A DNA stretch of 64,000 nucleotides. Source: Quercus robur. Taxonomy: Eukaryota > Streptophyta > Magnoliopsida > Fagales > Fagaceae. Shown here piece by piece: positions 55,601-64,000 of the stretch; the stretch's first letter is position 1; each line of letters begins with the position of its first letter. The notes below the pieces were generated by a model, which saw only the letters and a program-made list of their open reading frames with translations, had not been told where the DNA came from and made no database searches. A program made the translations under genes and the position numbers. The stretch is from assembly GCF_932294415.1 (NCBI RefSeq), contig NC_065545.1, forward strand, positions 22,739,357 through 22,803,356. Reading direction: 5' to 3'.

Positions 55601-56937
55601 TTCAGTTGAACATATGACTACCCTTGATAACGTACTTTCTTTTGTTCAGCTTTCCCCACTAATAGATACCATTGATGTGCAGGAGATAGGTTCCGAAAGC
55701 AATTGGACCACGCCGTTAATCTCTTACTTGAAAAATGGTGTCTTACTAGACGGAAGAGAGGTCGCAAGAAAGCTGAAGGTCCAAGCAGCGCGATTCATCT
55801 TGATGAAGGACGTCTTATATAAGAGAGGCTTCTCCCGCCCAAACCTAAGTTGTTTGGGTCTCAAAGAAGCAGACTATGTCATGAGAGAAGTTCATGAAGA
55901 GATCTGTGGAAACCACTTTGGGTCACGATCATTGGCACATAAGCTGATTCGAGCAGGGTACTACTGGCCCACCATGCAAAAAGATGCTTAGACTTATGTC
56001 AAAGCCTGCGACAAATGCCAAAGATTTAGCAACATCATCCGACAGCCATCCAAGAGTTGACCCCTATGTTGGTCCCATGGCCGTTTGCATAGTAGGGGTT
56101 AGACATCATATGGTCGTTCCTAATAACGATGCGACAGTTGAAGTTCTTGATAGTAGGCATCGACTACTTCACGAAATGGGTGGAAGCTGAAGCCTTAGCC
56201 ATCATTACGGAGAAGAACGTGAGAAACTTCGTTTGGAGGTCCATTATATGCAAGTTTGGGATCCCTAGAGTCTTAGTCTTAGACAACAGGAAACAATTCG
56301 ACAACGACTCTTTCCGGGATTTTTGCTCGCAGTTAGGGATCAAAAATCACTACTCCTCCCTCGCTCACCCTCAAGCAAACGAACAGGTTGAAGTCACGAA
56401 CTAATCCTTACTCAAAATTATCAAGACTCGGCTTGAGGGGGCAAAGGGTATATGGCTTGAGGAGTTGCCCAGCATACTATGGGCGTATAGGAAAACGGCG
56501 AGGATGCTCACAGGAGAAACACCATTTCAGCTAACATACGGAAGTGAAGCAGTCTTCCAACTGAGGTCGGACTCACAAGCTACAAGGTAGACAACCATGA
56601 TGAAAGAAAAAATGACAAGGCTATACATCTACAACGTGATCTAGTTGACGAAGTCAGGACAACAGTAGAACAAAGGCTCGCACGGAACCAGGACCGCATG
56701 GTTAAGCACTACAACTCTCAGGTTCGGCATAAAGACTTTCAAGTCAGAGATCTCGTTTTAAGGAAGGTCATGGGTGCTACTAGAGACCCTACCCAAGGAA
56801 AGCTCGACCCCGATTGGGAAGGACCCTGCCGAGTCACGTCATGGCAAAGGAAGGGCACCTACCACCTGGAGACGATGGACGGATGGAAGCTACACCACCC
56901 ATGGAACGCCGAGCACCTACGAAAGTACTATCAGTAA
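55600..56937 (+). pseudogene. Integrase of gypsy element B
   Basis: The zinc-binding HHCC part reads VHEEICGNHFGSRSLAHKLI, GYYWPTMQKDA, then (after a stop at 55989) YVKACDKCQRF. The core gives VGIDYFTKWVEAEAL, FGIPRVLVLDNRKQFDN and QLGIKNHYSSLAHPQANEQV, covering the three acidic positions, though SDNG is changed to LDNR. The C-terminal part (56698-56937) reads KHYNSQVRHKDFQVRDLVLR and GPCRVTSWQRKGTYHL, ending in AEHLRKYYQ. There is no chromodomain. Stops and a frameshift around 56040-56130 inactivate it. It would insert the cDNA into the genome. Confidence 0.9.
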
Positions 56938-57174
56938 AGAGGATAGCACGAAGAGCAACACCCCCTTATTTTTAGTATACCTTAGTTAAAATTTAGCTAC
57001 ACTCCTCAGTTTTTCTATTTTACTTTAGATTTTGCTACAATAACTCTTTTTTAAGCCCAAAGGGTAGGTTTTCTTCTTTTTAAGAACTACTTTTTCTACG
57101 AATGCATGGTTTATCATAATAAGAGGAGTTTCATTTAGATATGACTTAATGTGTTTTTTCTACAATATATTATC

Positions 57175-57652
57175 AAGTCCATAAAATGGACGAGTTTGCA
57201 ACTAAGTCCACAAAGTGGACAAGCTTACCACCAAGTCCATAAGTGGACAAGTTCACTAATAAGTCCCCAAAGTGGACGAGCACATTATTAAGTCCACAAA
57301 GTGGACGAATTTATTATTAAATCCACAAAATGGACAAGTTTATTACTAAGTCCACACAAAGTGGACAAATTTATCATCAAGTCCACAAGGTGGATGAGCT
57401 TATTACTAAGTCCACGAAATGGATGAATTTGCTATCAAGTCCACAAAACGGACAAGTTTATTACTCAGTTCACAAAATAGATGAATTTATCATTAAGGTC
57501 TACAAAGTGGACGAGCCTATCAACAAGTCCGCAAAGTAGACAAGATTATCACTAAGTCCACAAAGTGGATGAACTTAGTAAATCCATAAAGTAGACGAGT
57601 CCAAAAAATGGGTGAGTCGTCCACAAAGTGGACGAGCCCACAAAGTGGATGG
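57175..57652. repeat. Minisatellite of a 29-bp unit with a GTCCAC/GTGGAC palindrome, about 16 copies
   Basis: The unit is agtccacaaagtggacgag followed by a variable tttattacta tail, repeated every 29 bases. The core GTCCACAAAGTGGAC is a perfect palindrome with a 3-base loop. It lies between integrase and the antisense ORF of element B, the hypervariable 3' region of Tat elements. The last copies are shorter and irregular. Confidence 0.93.
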
Positions 57653-57860
57653 GTTTAAACCATAAAGCACAGATTCATCTCACATATGGACGGATTCATA
57701 AAAGCAAGAGGATGAACATACAAAAATGAAATGTACTAAAAGAAACGAATATAAAACACCATAAATAAAATAAAGTTTTAACAAAGCAAAGCCCAAGAAA
57801 AAACAAAAAGGGCAGTATCCAGAAATTAAACTACAGTTACAGTAAAGAAAAATGCTAATT

Positions 57861-59704
57861 TCATGAAGTAGGGGGGTCTTTTGGGGCCTCATCACCTTGA
57901 AGAAGGACTGGGGCATCCCGAGCTAAAAGGTCGTCAGCTGTTGTAGGGTTAGCTGACGGAGTCAAAGGAACGACGGAAGGATTCAAGGCAGGCTGAGCAA
58001 GGACGAAGCCATTATCTTGAGTGTCCTGATTCGACTCGATAGAGTCGTCGGTCTCTTTTGGAATAGTGTTGCTTGCTGGAGTTATTGGCAAAGGGGCATC
58101 CATTGAGATCTTCGCCAAATCCAGGTCAGGGTAATTGGATTTGACCAATTTAAGGCAATCCTCAAACCCCACACCATAATACTCAGCGCAAGAATCAATG
58201 AATGCGTGTGAATCCTTGAACTCTTTTACAGCATTAGCCTTGGTCGTCTCCACCTAGCCCAACAAAGTCGCCAACTCTTTCTCTGCCGTCTCCTTAGCTT
58301 CTTGGTCCTTTTTTCGCTAACGACCAGCTTTTCCTTCAGCTCCTTCACCTCTTGGTTAAGGGTACGGAGGGCACTCTTGTATTGTTCTTGCCCGAGGTAA
58401 GAAGGCAACACTCAGAATCTTGAGTAATGGGGCTAGGTGTCGTCATTAACCCCTTATCAGCTCCATGCTTTGGCAGTGGCGGCTTTTTTGGAAGCTTCTC
58501 TCCCAGACGCCTTTTTCGACGAGCGCTCGTCCTTCCCGTTAGCCTTCCTTTTGGCCGCCCCCTTACCAATGGCCTTAGGGGTTGACGAGGACTAGCCCAC
58601 CTTACTTTTTTTTTCTTTTTTCTTACGAGCAGCAACTGCCCTCACCCTCTATCTGGCTGCTTCCATTTCTACAAAAGCAAAAGACGAGTATGCACAAGTG
58701 ACGACCTAAAGGAAAACGCGTACAAAGATGACGGGAAATTAAGGGATACTTACATAGACGAGAATAAGCGTTTAACTAATGAGCAATCGGCATTGGCTCC
58801 GAACCTCCGCAATAAAGGTGTAAAGTGTCGAGTGTAATGAGATCCCGATACTTTCTTTGCTCCAACAGGATCTATGTTACCCAGTTTGTCCCTTTTACAA
58901 AAAAGTATCTACCCTTCCAATTCCTATTGGAGTCGGGCATGTCAGATACCAACTTCAGCCCATTTTTCCTCACCGTGAAGTGGTATATCCCCTGAGACGA
59001 GACTATATTTTGAGGTCGATAGCACTAAAAGAACTCGTCAATTGTTAACTGACGAATCCCACCACTTAAACGCCCCACAAAATCTCAACCCTAATGAATA
59101 TTCTCTAAGCATTGGGGGCAATTTGGCTGACGGACAAGCCTAAAAAATTGGCCAGCTAACGGTGAACCGCTGTCAGCGGCAGCCTCAACCCTGCTGCAAA
59201 CATGGCATCATACATGCCAATGTCCGCAGTCTTCCTCGAGTAGCATTTCTCAAACTTCCCAGGGAGATGGATTGGGATATTGTCGGTATCTGGTAACGAT
59301 CATAGGGTTTTAAAGACTTTATCCGACATCATCGGCAAAAAGTCATTGACGGTCCATATCTTAGGGAGAATGAAAGGACGGTCATCTCCAGGGGCTCCCG
59401 GGGTGCTATCTAAAGCCTCCTCGTCACTATTATCCTCGTCACCGTCATTGTTGTCACCATCACTCTCTCTCCCTTCCCCCTCATCCTCCTTATTGCTCAT
59501 CACTCCCTTATCTTCCTCACTACTCATCACTCCTTCGTCTTCCCCTTTATAACTCTCCGATTCCTCGTCAGAAGGTTGGGCTGATGTTTCCCTCTTTGAC
59601 AACTAGGAGAAGCCCTCCTCGGGATCGTGACCTTATGGGAAGACCTCGTTGAAGCCCGCTCCATCGCGGACTGACGACTGTTCACTCGTTGCTTCTCTAG
59701 ACAT
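57861..59704 (-). pseudogene. Antisense ORF of gypsy element B (gypsy-type 'transposase' family), decayed
   Basis: On the minus strand, opposite to gag-pol, the start MSREATSEQSSVRDG lies at 59704. After an acidic Glu/Asp/Ser-rich stretch (59600-59400) come GDDRPFILPKIWTVNDFLP, IPIHLPGKFEKCYSRKTADI, GMYDAMFAAGLRLPLTAVH and ANFLGLSVSQIAPNA. Then follow SDMPDSNRNWKGRYFF near 58930, a basic stretch with coiled-coil character (58630-58230) and an acidic C-terminus (58253-57861). This matches the putative gypsy-type transposon protein family, known as an antisense gene between pol and the 3' LTR of Tat elements such as Grande and Retand. Its function is unknown. Stops and frameshifts are frequent. 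Confidence 0.75.
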
Positions 59705-60145
59705 CTGACTACCTACAAGCGACAGAGGCATTCTAAGAACCGAAGTTGACGGCCTTTCTAAAAAATACAGGGAAAACAGAAAGTAATAAGAGCAAAGGTG
59801 ACTTACCGAAGTAAAGCTGACGGATTCTTGGAAGATGACGATTTTAATTAAAGCAGAGGATGTGGGGAAAGATATCTTAAGTGACGGGTTCGCTCTAACA
59901 GTCAATAGTAGTAGAATGGAGAAAAATGAAGGGAAAGGTGAGGTATATGTAAGGAATGATAGGCACGGAAGACGAAGCGACACCCTCATCTAGAGGCGGA
60001 GCCAATTGGATTGTGCCACACATCCAAGCATTAAATAAAGGCCGCTCAAGGAATCGCCCATAATTGATTCTCTCTCCTGAGAAAAAGAAAACTAATCAAT
60101 AAAGTTCAACTCCATAAATGTCAGCTTAGACTGACGGAGATATGA

Positions 60146-60158
60146 AGTAGGGGGCAGT
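60146..60158 (+). other. Polypurine tract of gypsy element B
   Basis: The sequence agtagggggcag stands directly before the 3' LTR start TGATAAGG and primes plus-strand DNA synthesis. Confidence 0.8.
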
Positions 60159-60716
60159 TGATAAGGATAAAATTATAAATGTACCCATTGATATAGAGGC
60201 ATAGAGTAATGTTCCAGATGAATTCGTCAGCCTTGCATCCACTAATATATATTTGGAGTCTACAGCTCCAAGCTAACGGTGTCAACTTGGAACAAAGATA
60301 AAAGGCTGATGAGATTAAGCTAAAGGGTACACACAAGATTGACGGATTTGACATAACTTAGCCTCCACGCATAAGTATATAAGGAAATATCTTGTGTCCC
60401 ACATTTATAAAGACTCCTACAAGGAAAGGGTTCCGTAAAATACAATCATGAGAATTCCTATAAGGAAAAGACGTCTAAACCAAGGAAAAGATGTCAACCC
60501 TCTACTACTATAAAAGCCCCAATACCCTCATTAACCAAGATACGCATAATTTACCCGGTCTGGCACTCTAGAGTTGTGAGAAATTCTAACTTGACCTTCA
60601 GAGGGTATTTGGCTGGCACCACACCGGTGCTCTTTGTGAGGTCTTCTCTTTTTGTGTTGTGTAGGTGTTGTTTCAAGCACGTGTGGACCGTGTAGCTTAC
60701 TGTTGATTTTTCGACA
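60159..60716 (+). repeat. 3' LTR of gypsy element B (558 bp)
   Basis: It has exactly the same length as the 5' LTR, starts TGATAAGGATAAAATT and ends TTTTTCGACA. Many of its differences from the 5' LTR are transitions. Confidence 0.9.
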
Positions 60717-61211
60717 TGTTTAAATTTAAAGTTTTTTTGGTTAAAAGTTATGCATAAAAACTAAGTTTATTGATTGAACAGTAAATAATATCTGATTTAA
60801 ATGGAATTTGACAAGCGTGTTAAAAACATAAAGAACATGCAATCCAACGATTCGATTTTCAAAATTTTTACATTCTATAAAGAGATATAAAAGAAGTTTG
60901 AAAGATTTTTTTTCTAAACTCGTTTAGAGGGAGACCTTGTTTTGAAAATTTGGCACATCAAACTTATGAACAGTCCAATGGATTGTTCCAAATAGGTACT
61001 ACACTTATGATACATTCCTTCTTTATTTATTTAAAACCTAGTAGTGTTGCAGTTCAATATTTGAATATCATTATATAATTTATTGTAAAAAACCGTGTAT
61101 CTCAATGATATTATCCGATTTTTAACTAGAAAAAACTTGGGTTCAAATCTTTCCTGTAAAAAGAAAAAAAATAGTGACATAATTTACAAGCAACTTCATA
61201 CTATAGAGATC
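60717..61211. other. No gene seen
   Basis: AT-rich spacer between gypsy element B and the tail of LINE 2. Confidence 0.4.
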
Positions 61212-61325
61212 TTTTTTTTTTTTTTTTGAGAAAGGGAGCTGTGAACTTTAATAAATACTAGCCATGTCGGCTAAAGTTACAGCTAAAAATTGGGGGGGGG
61301 GGGGGACATCCTCCATCCACACCAA

Positions 61326-61958
61326 CTAAGAGCTAACATGTCTAGCCAAATGATGAGCAGCAGAATTACCTTGCCTTTTAACATGAGAGAAGCTACAAAA
61401 AGAAAATAATACAGATAGGAGTTTTGCTTCCTCCACTAGGTGTTCGTGGTCTGCCAATGAGATGTCCTCATTGAACAAAGTCTTAATCACAATCTCTAAA
61501 TCTCCCTCCACCACAATAGATGAGATGCCTAATTTAGCAACAAAATTGAGAGCCATGACAGCTACTACTACTTCAAGAGCAGCAACGGAATTGGGAAGTG
61601 GTACTTTTTCAGCCATAAAAGCTATAATCTGACCCTTCTCATCACGAGTAATTACTCCAACTCCAGCCATATTTTCCTCTCTAAAAACAGCTCCATCAAA
61701 GTTCACTTTGAGGCAGTTAGGATCAGGGGGCTTCCATTTAATGTGTTGGGGAGGCCGTGTCTCACAATCTGGTGGCTTTGGGGGGATTGCACGAATGAAG
61801 GCTGAAAGTGCAGCAAGGGCATCGAGCATTACTTGATCCACAGGAAATGGTTTGGTGCTAGTCCTAAACTGGTTTCTGCGGAACCAAATAGTCCATGAGA
61901 TTTGTGCAAACAGCTCTAAGTTCAGGCTTTCCTTGCACAGATATTGTACTAAATCCAC
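61326..61958 (-). pseudogene. RNase H domain of LINE 2
   Basis: Reads SWTIWFRRNQFRTSTKPFP, IKWKPPDPNCLKVNFDGAVF, MAGVGVITRDEKGQIIAFMA, AALEVVVAVMALNFVAKLGI, SSIVVEGDLEIVIKTLF and FSHVKRQGNSAAHHLARHVS. The acidic sites NFDG, the E in LEVV and EGD are kept. It is collinear with 37271-37738 and better preserved. The open frame ends at the stop at 61326. It is linked through one stop to the zf-RVT part. Confidence 0.88.
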
Positions 61959-61991
61959 AAAACTTGAAAACTGATTTGAAGCCCAAAAAGA

Positions 61992-62474
61992 CTAGCAAGG
62001 ATTTGAACTCCACACAGGATCCAACAGAGGGCATTGCCAAAGAGCATGGAGTACATCCTTTGGATCATGATGGCAGTGACCACAAGAGTCATCAATTAAA
62101 ACTTTCCTCTTTACCAGATTAGTTTTCACAGGCGTGGAGTTTCGGATGGCTTTCCATATAAAATTTCTAATCTTATTTTGGACTTTTAAACCCCAAACCA
62201 CCTTCCAAACATCATTATCCACCCCATGTGACCTGAAATCCGAAACCTCCACCTCCTAAGATAGCAATTTGTATCCAGATTTCACAGTATAGACCCCAGA
62301 AAGATTATAGGGCCATACAAGCTTATCTTCAACTGGTCTATGGCTCAAAGGGATAGACTGAATAAGAAGCACCTCATGAGGCAGAAAAAGCCTATTCAAT
62401 AGATTAGCATCCCAACATTTATAAATTGGGTTGACGATGGAACAAACCTTGGCATTTGCAAAATCTTGGACCAC
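61992..62474 (-). pseudogene. zf-RVT region of LINE 2
   Basis: Reads FANAKVCSIVNPIYKCWDAN, LNRLFLPHEVLLIQSIPLS, DKLVWPYNLSGVYTVKSGYK (62474-62256), then VWKVVWGLKVQNKIRNFIWK, ILIDDSCGHCHHDPKDVLHA-like text and LWQCPLLDPVW (62252-61992). Cys and His residues of the zinc-binding motif (CGHC, H, C) are visible. A single stop (taa region near 62255) splits it. Confidence 0.88.
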
Positions 62475-62639
62475 TAGGGATTGAATTTGTGGTTGAATGG
62501 TAGAGGGTAGCCATGGGTCAGACCAAAGATTGATAGCATCCCCAGTGCCAATTCACCATCTGAGACCTTTCCTTAATACCTCTTTACCCTTCAATAAACT
62601 CTTCCATGCATAGGACCCCTGTGAGCAAACCGAAGCTTC

Positions 62640-64000
62640 CATAATTGAACCGTGAGGGAAGAACTTGGATTTAAAGATCTGGTAGAATAGGGATTCTTTA
62701 TTATGAAGAAGATGCCAAGCTTACTTGGCCAAGAGAGCATCGTTGAACAAGGCCAGATTTTTTAAACCCATACCACCTTCCGCCTTTGGCTTGCACAAAA
62801 CCACCCAACTGATCCAATGAATTTTTTGGCGGTCTCCACGTTGGCCCCACCAAAATTTCCTAATCATACTCTCAATTTCATCACACAAACCCAAAGGAAG
62901 TTTAAAGCAATCCATGGTATAAGTGGGGATGGCTTGAACCATGGCTTAATTAGAACTTCCCTACCCACTTGAGAGAGTAATTTTTCCTCCCTAACCTTGT
63001 AATTTCCTCCATACCCTCTCCTTAATATACTCAAAGCTTGCTTTCTTCTTCTTTCCCATAAAAGATGGTAAACCCTAGTACCTCTCGTACTCTCGAATTT
63101 CGGGAACACCAAGCAACTCCTTTATGGTGTGTCTTCGATCATCAGAAGTGGATTTGCTAAAAAAAATGGTGGTTTTGGATCTATTTATTTGCTGCCCCGA
63201 ACACTTCTCATATACACCCAAGATATCTAGCACCCTTTGACATTTGTCGATGTTAGATTTGAAAAAAAGCAAACTGTCATCTACAAACAAAAGGTGAGTT
63301 AGCTTCGGACTTCTTCTACACAATTGGAAACCATGAATATCACCAATATGGGCTGCTTGAGAGATAAGGCCATGAAGACCTTCAGTACAAAGAAGGAATA
63401 GGAAGGGTGAGAGAGGGTCACCTTGTCGAATCCCACGGGTGGGTATAATCATCCCCTTGGGCTCACCATTGACAAGAATAGAATAAGAGGTTGTAGTCAC
63501 ACACACCATTAGCAACGAAATCCACCGGTGGTTAAATCCCATTTTTTCCATAACTTCTTGTAAAAAAAATCCATTCCACTCGATCGTATGCCTTACTCAA
63601 ATCGAGTTTTAGTGCCATATATCCATCATTGGATGATTTATGCTGCTTCATGATATGGAGAGATTCAAAGGCCACCATAATATTATCCGACATAAGACGA
63701 TTCTTGGTAAATGCACTTTGGTGTTCTGTAATGATCTGAGGTAAAATCCTTTTCAACCTGTTAGCCAAAACTTTGGAAAATATTTTATATAAGACGTTAC
63801 AGAGACTTATAGGACGAAATTTAGAAGCCACTTTAGGGTTAGAGACTTTAGGAATTAGTGTAATGAAAGTGTGATTGAGGTGTGGTGGGAGAGTGGCTGA
63901 ATTAAGAAAATAAAGGACAGCTTGTGTGATATCATTACCTATCAAGTCCTAGTAGTTTTGGTAGAATAATGGGGGCATTTCATCTGGACCAAGAACTTTA
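62640..64000 (-). pseudogene. Reverse transcriptase of LINE 2 (partial)
   Basis: From the right edge the minus strand reads VLGPDEMPPLFYQN, then IGNDITQAVLYFLNSATLPP, HTFITLIPKVSNPK, FRPISLCNVLYKIFSKVLAN, LPQIITEHQSAFTKNRLMSD and MALKLDLSKAYDRVEW. After a frameshift near 63550 it continues PTRGIRQGDPLSPFLFLLCT, THLLFVDDSLLFFKS (catalytic DD) and QQINRSKTTIFFSKS. Another frameshift near 63080 leads to the thumb part and FWWGQRGDRQKIHW (62942-62721). The frame breaks make it inactive. Confidence 0.9.

Larger units (their letters stand above)
51098..60716 (+). mobile_element. Ty3/gypsy Tat-type retrotransposon B, nearly full length (9.6 kb), decayed
   Basis: Two 558-bp LTRs bound, in order, a primer binding site, gag, protease, reverse transcriptase, RNase H, a second RNase H, integrase, a 29-bp minisatellite, an antisense ORF and a polypurine tract (agtagggggcag, 60146-60158). 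Dual RNase H, lack of a chromodomain and the antisense ORF place it in the Tat lineage. Many in-frame stops are present. The LTRs are over 90 per cent alike by eye. The flanks (TCATC on the left, TGTTT on the right) do not match, so no target duplication is visible; a flank may be rearranged. Confidence 0.92.
61212..64000 (-). mobile_element. L1-type LINE 2, 3' part, continues beyond right edge
   Basis: On the minus strand the order is reverse transcriptase (from the edge to 62721), zf-RVT region (62474-61992), RNase H (61958-61326), a short 3' leader with a 14-base G/C run near 61290, and a poly(A) tail (poly-T at 61212-61228). It resembles LINE 1 throughout and lies on the same strand. The endonuclease would be outside the window. 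Confidence 0.9.

Noticed and set aside
57175..57652. Short palindromic repeats with variable tails, CRISPR-like at first sight
   Set aside because: The tails are related to each other and 14 bases long, no cas-like genes exist, and the context is a plant gypsy element.
1..64000. tRNA, rRNA or bacterial-type defence or biosynthetic clusters
   Set aside because: No cloverleaf, rRNA segment or operon-like gene order was seen; the window is plant nuclear DNA dominated by mobile elements.

Overview
The window reads as nuclear DNA of a flowering plant, most likely a woody eudicot. The evidence is split genes with GT-AG introns, a trichome-birefringence-like (TBL) gene, a plant-mobile-domain (MAIN-like) gene, and layers of Ty1/copia, Ty3/gypsy (Tat type), L1-type LINE and hAT-type elements. 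Low-complexity AT-rich DNA fills the rest. Several LTR sequences remind me of Fagales genomes, but I cannot name a species.

Layout. 1-2767: 5' end of a Tat-type gypsy element on the minus strand, running off the left edge. 3298-5081: fragment of a WDR48-like WD40 gene, cut inside an exon by a solo LTR with a perfect 5-bp target duplication. 5684-23973: a minus-strand copia element bounded by matching AGTAT duplications. Inside it lie a non-autonomous gypsy element (12128-16019), a solo LTR (18659-19760), about 6 kb of sequence not of copia type, and one well-preserved exon of an RBM42-like RNA-binding protein gene. 24361-27672: a four-exon MAIN-like pseudogene (minus), with a solo LTR in one intron. 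30668-33130: the only apparently intact host gene, a two-exon NHL/SMP-30-like beta-propeller protein. 35059-36082: another solo LTR. 36512-42636: a decayed LINE (minus) carrying two hAT-type non-autonomous elements. 44063-46610: tandem repeats and a long Ogre-like LTR that has a PPT-like tract on one side and a PBS-like site on the other. 48869-50838: a TBL gene, complete across five exons apart from one nonsense codon. 51098-60716: a nearly full-length, decayed Tat-type gypsy element with two RNase H domains, a 29-bp minisatellite and an antisense ORF. 61212-64000: a second LINE (minus), cut by the right edge.

The two plant-type genes (NHL and TBL) and three gene remnants are separated by nested mobile elements, and five exact target-site duplications give the order of insertion. 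Most nonsense codons in the MAIN-like copy and the gypsy element are the kind left by C-to-T change at CAG, CAA, CGA or TGG codons, as expected in methylated repeats. I found no rRNA, tRNA or CRISPR, and no convincing unknown enzyme system. The most unusual structures are the LTR-bounded interval holding an RBM42-like exon, the tandem arrays in unexpected parts of gypsy elements, and the LTR flanked by both PPT and PBS.
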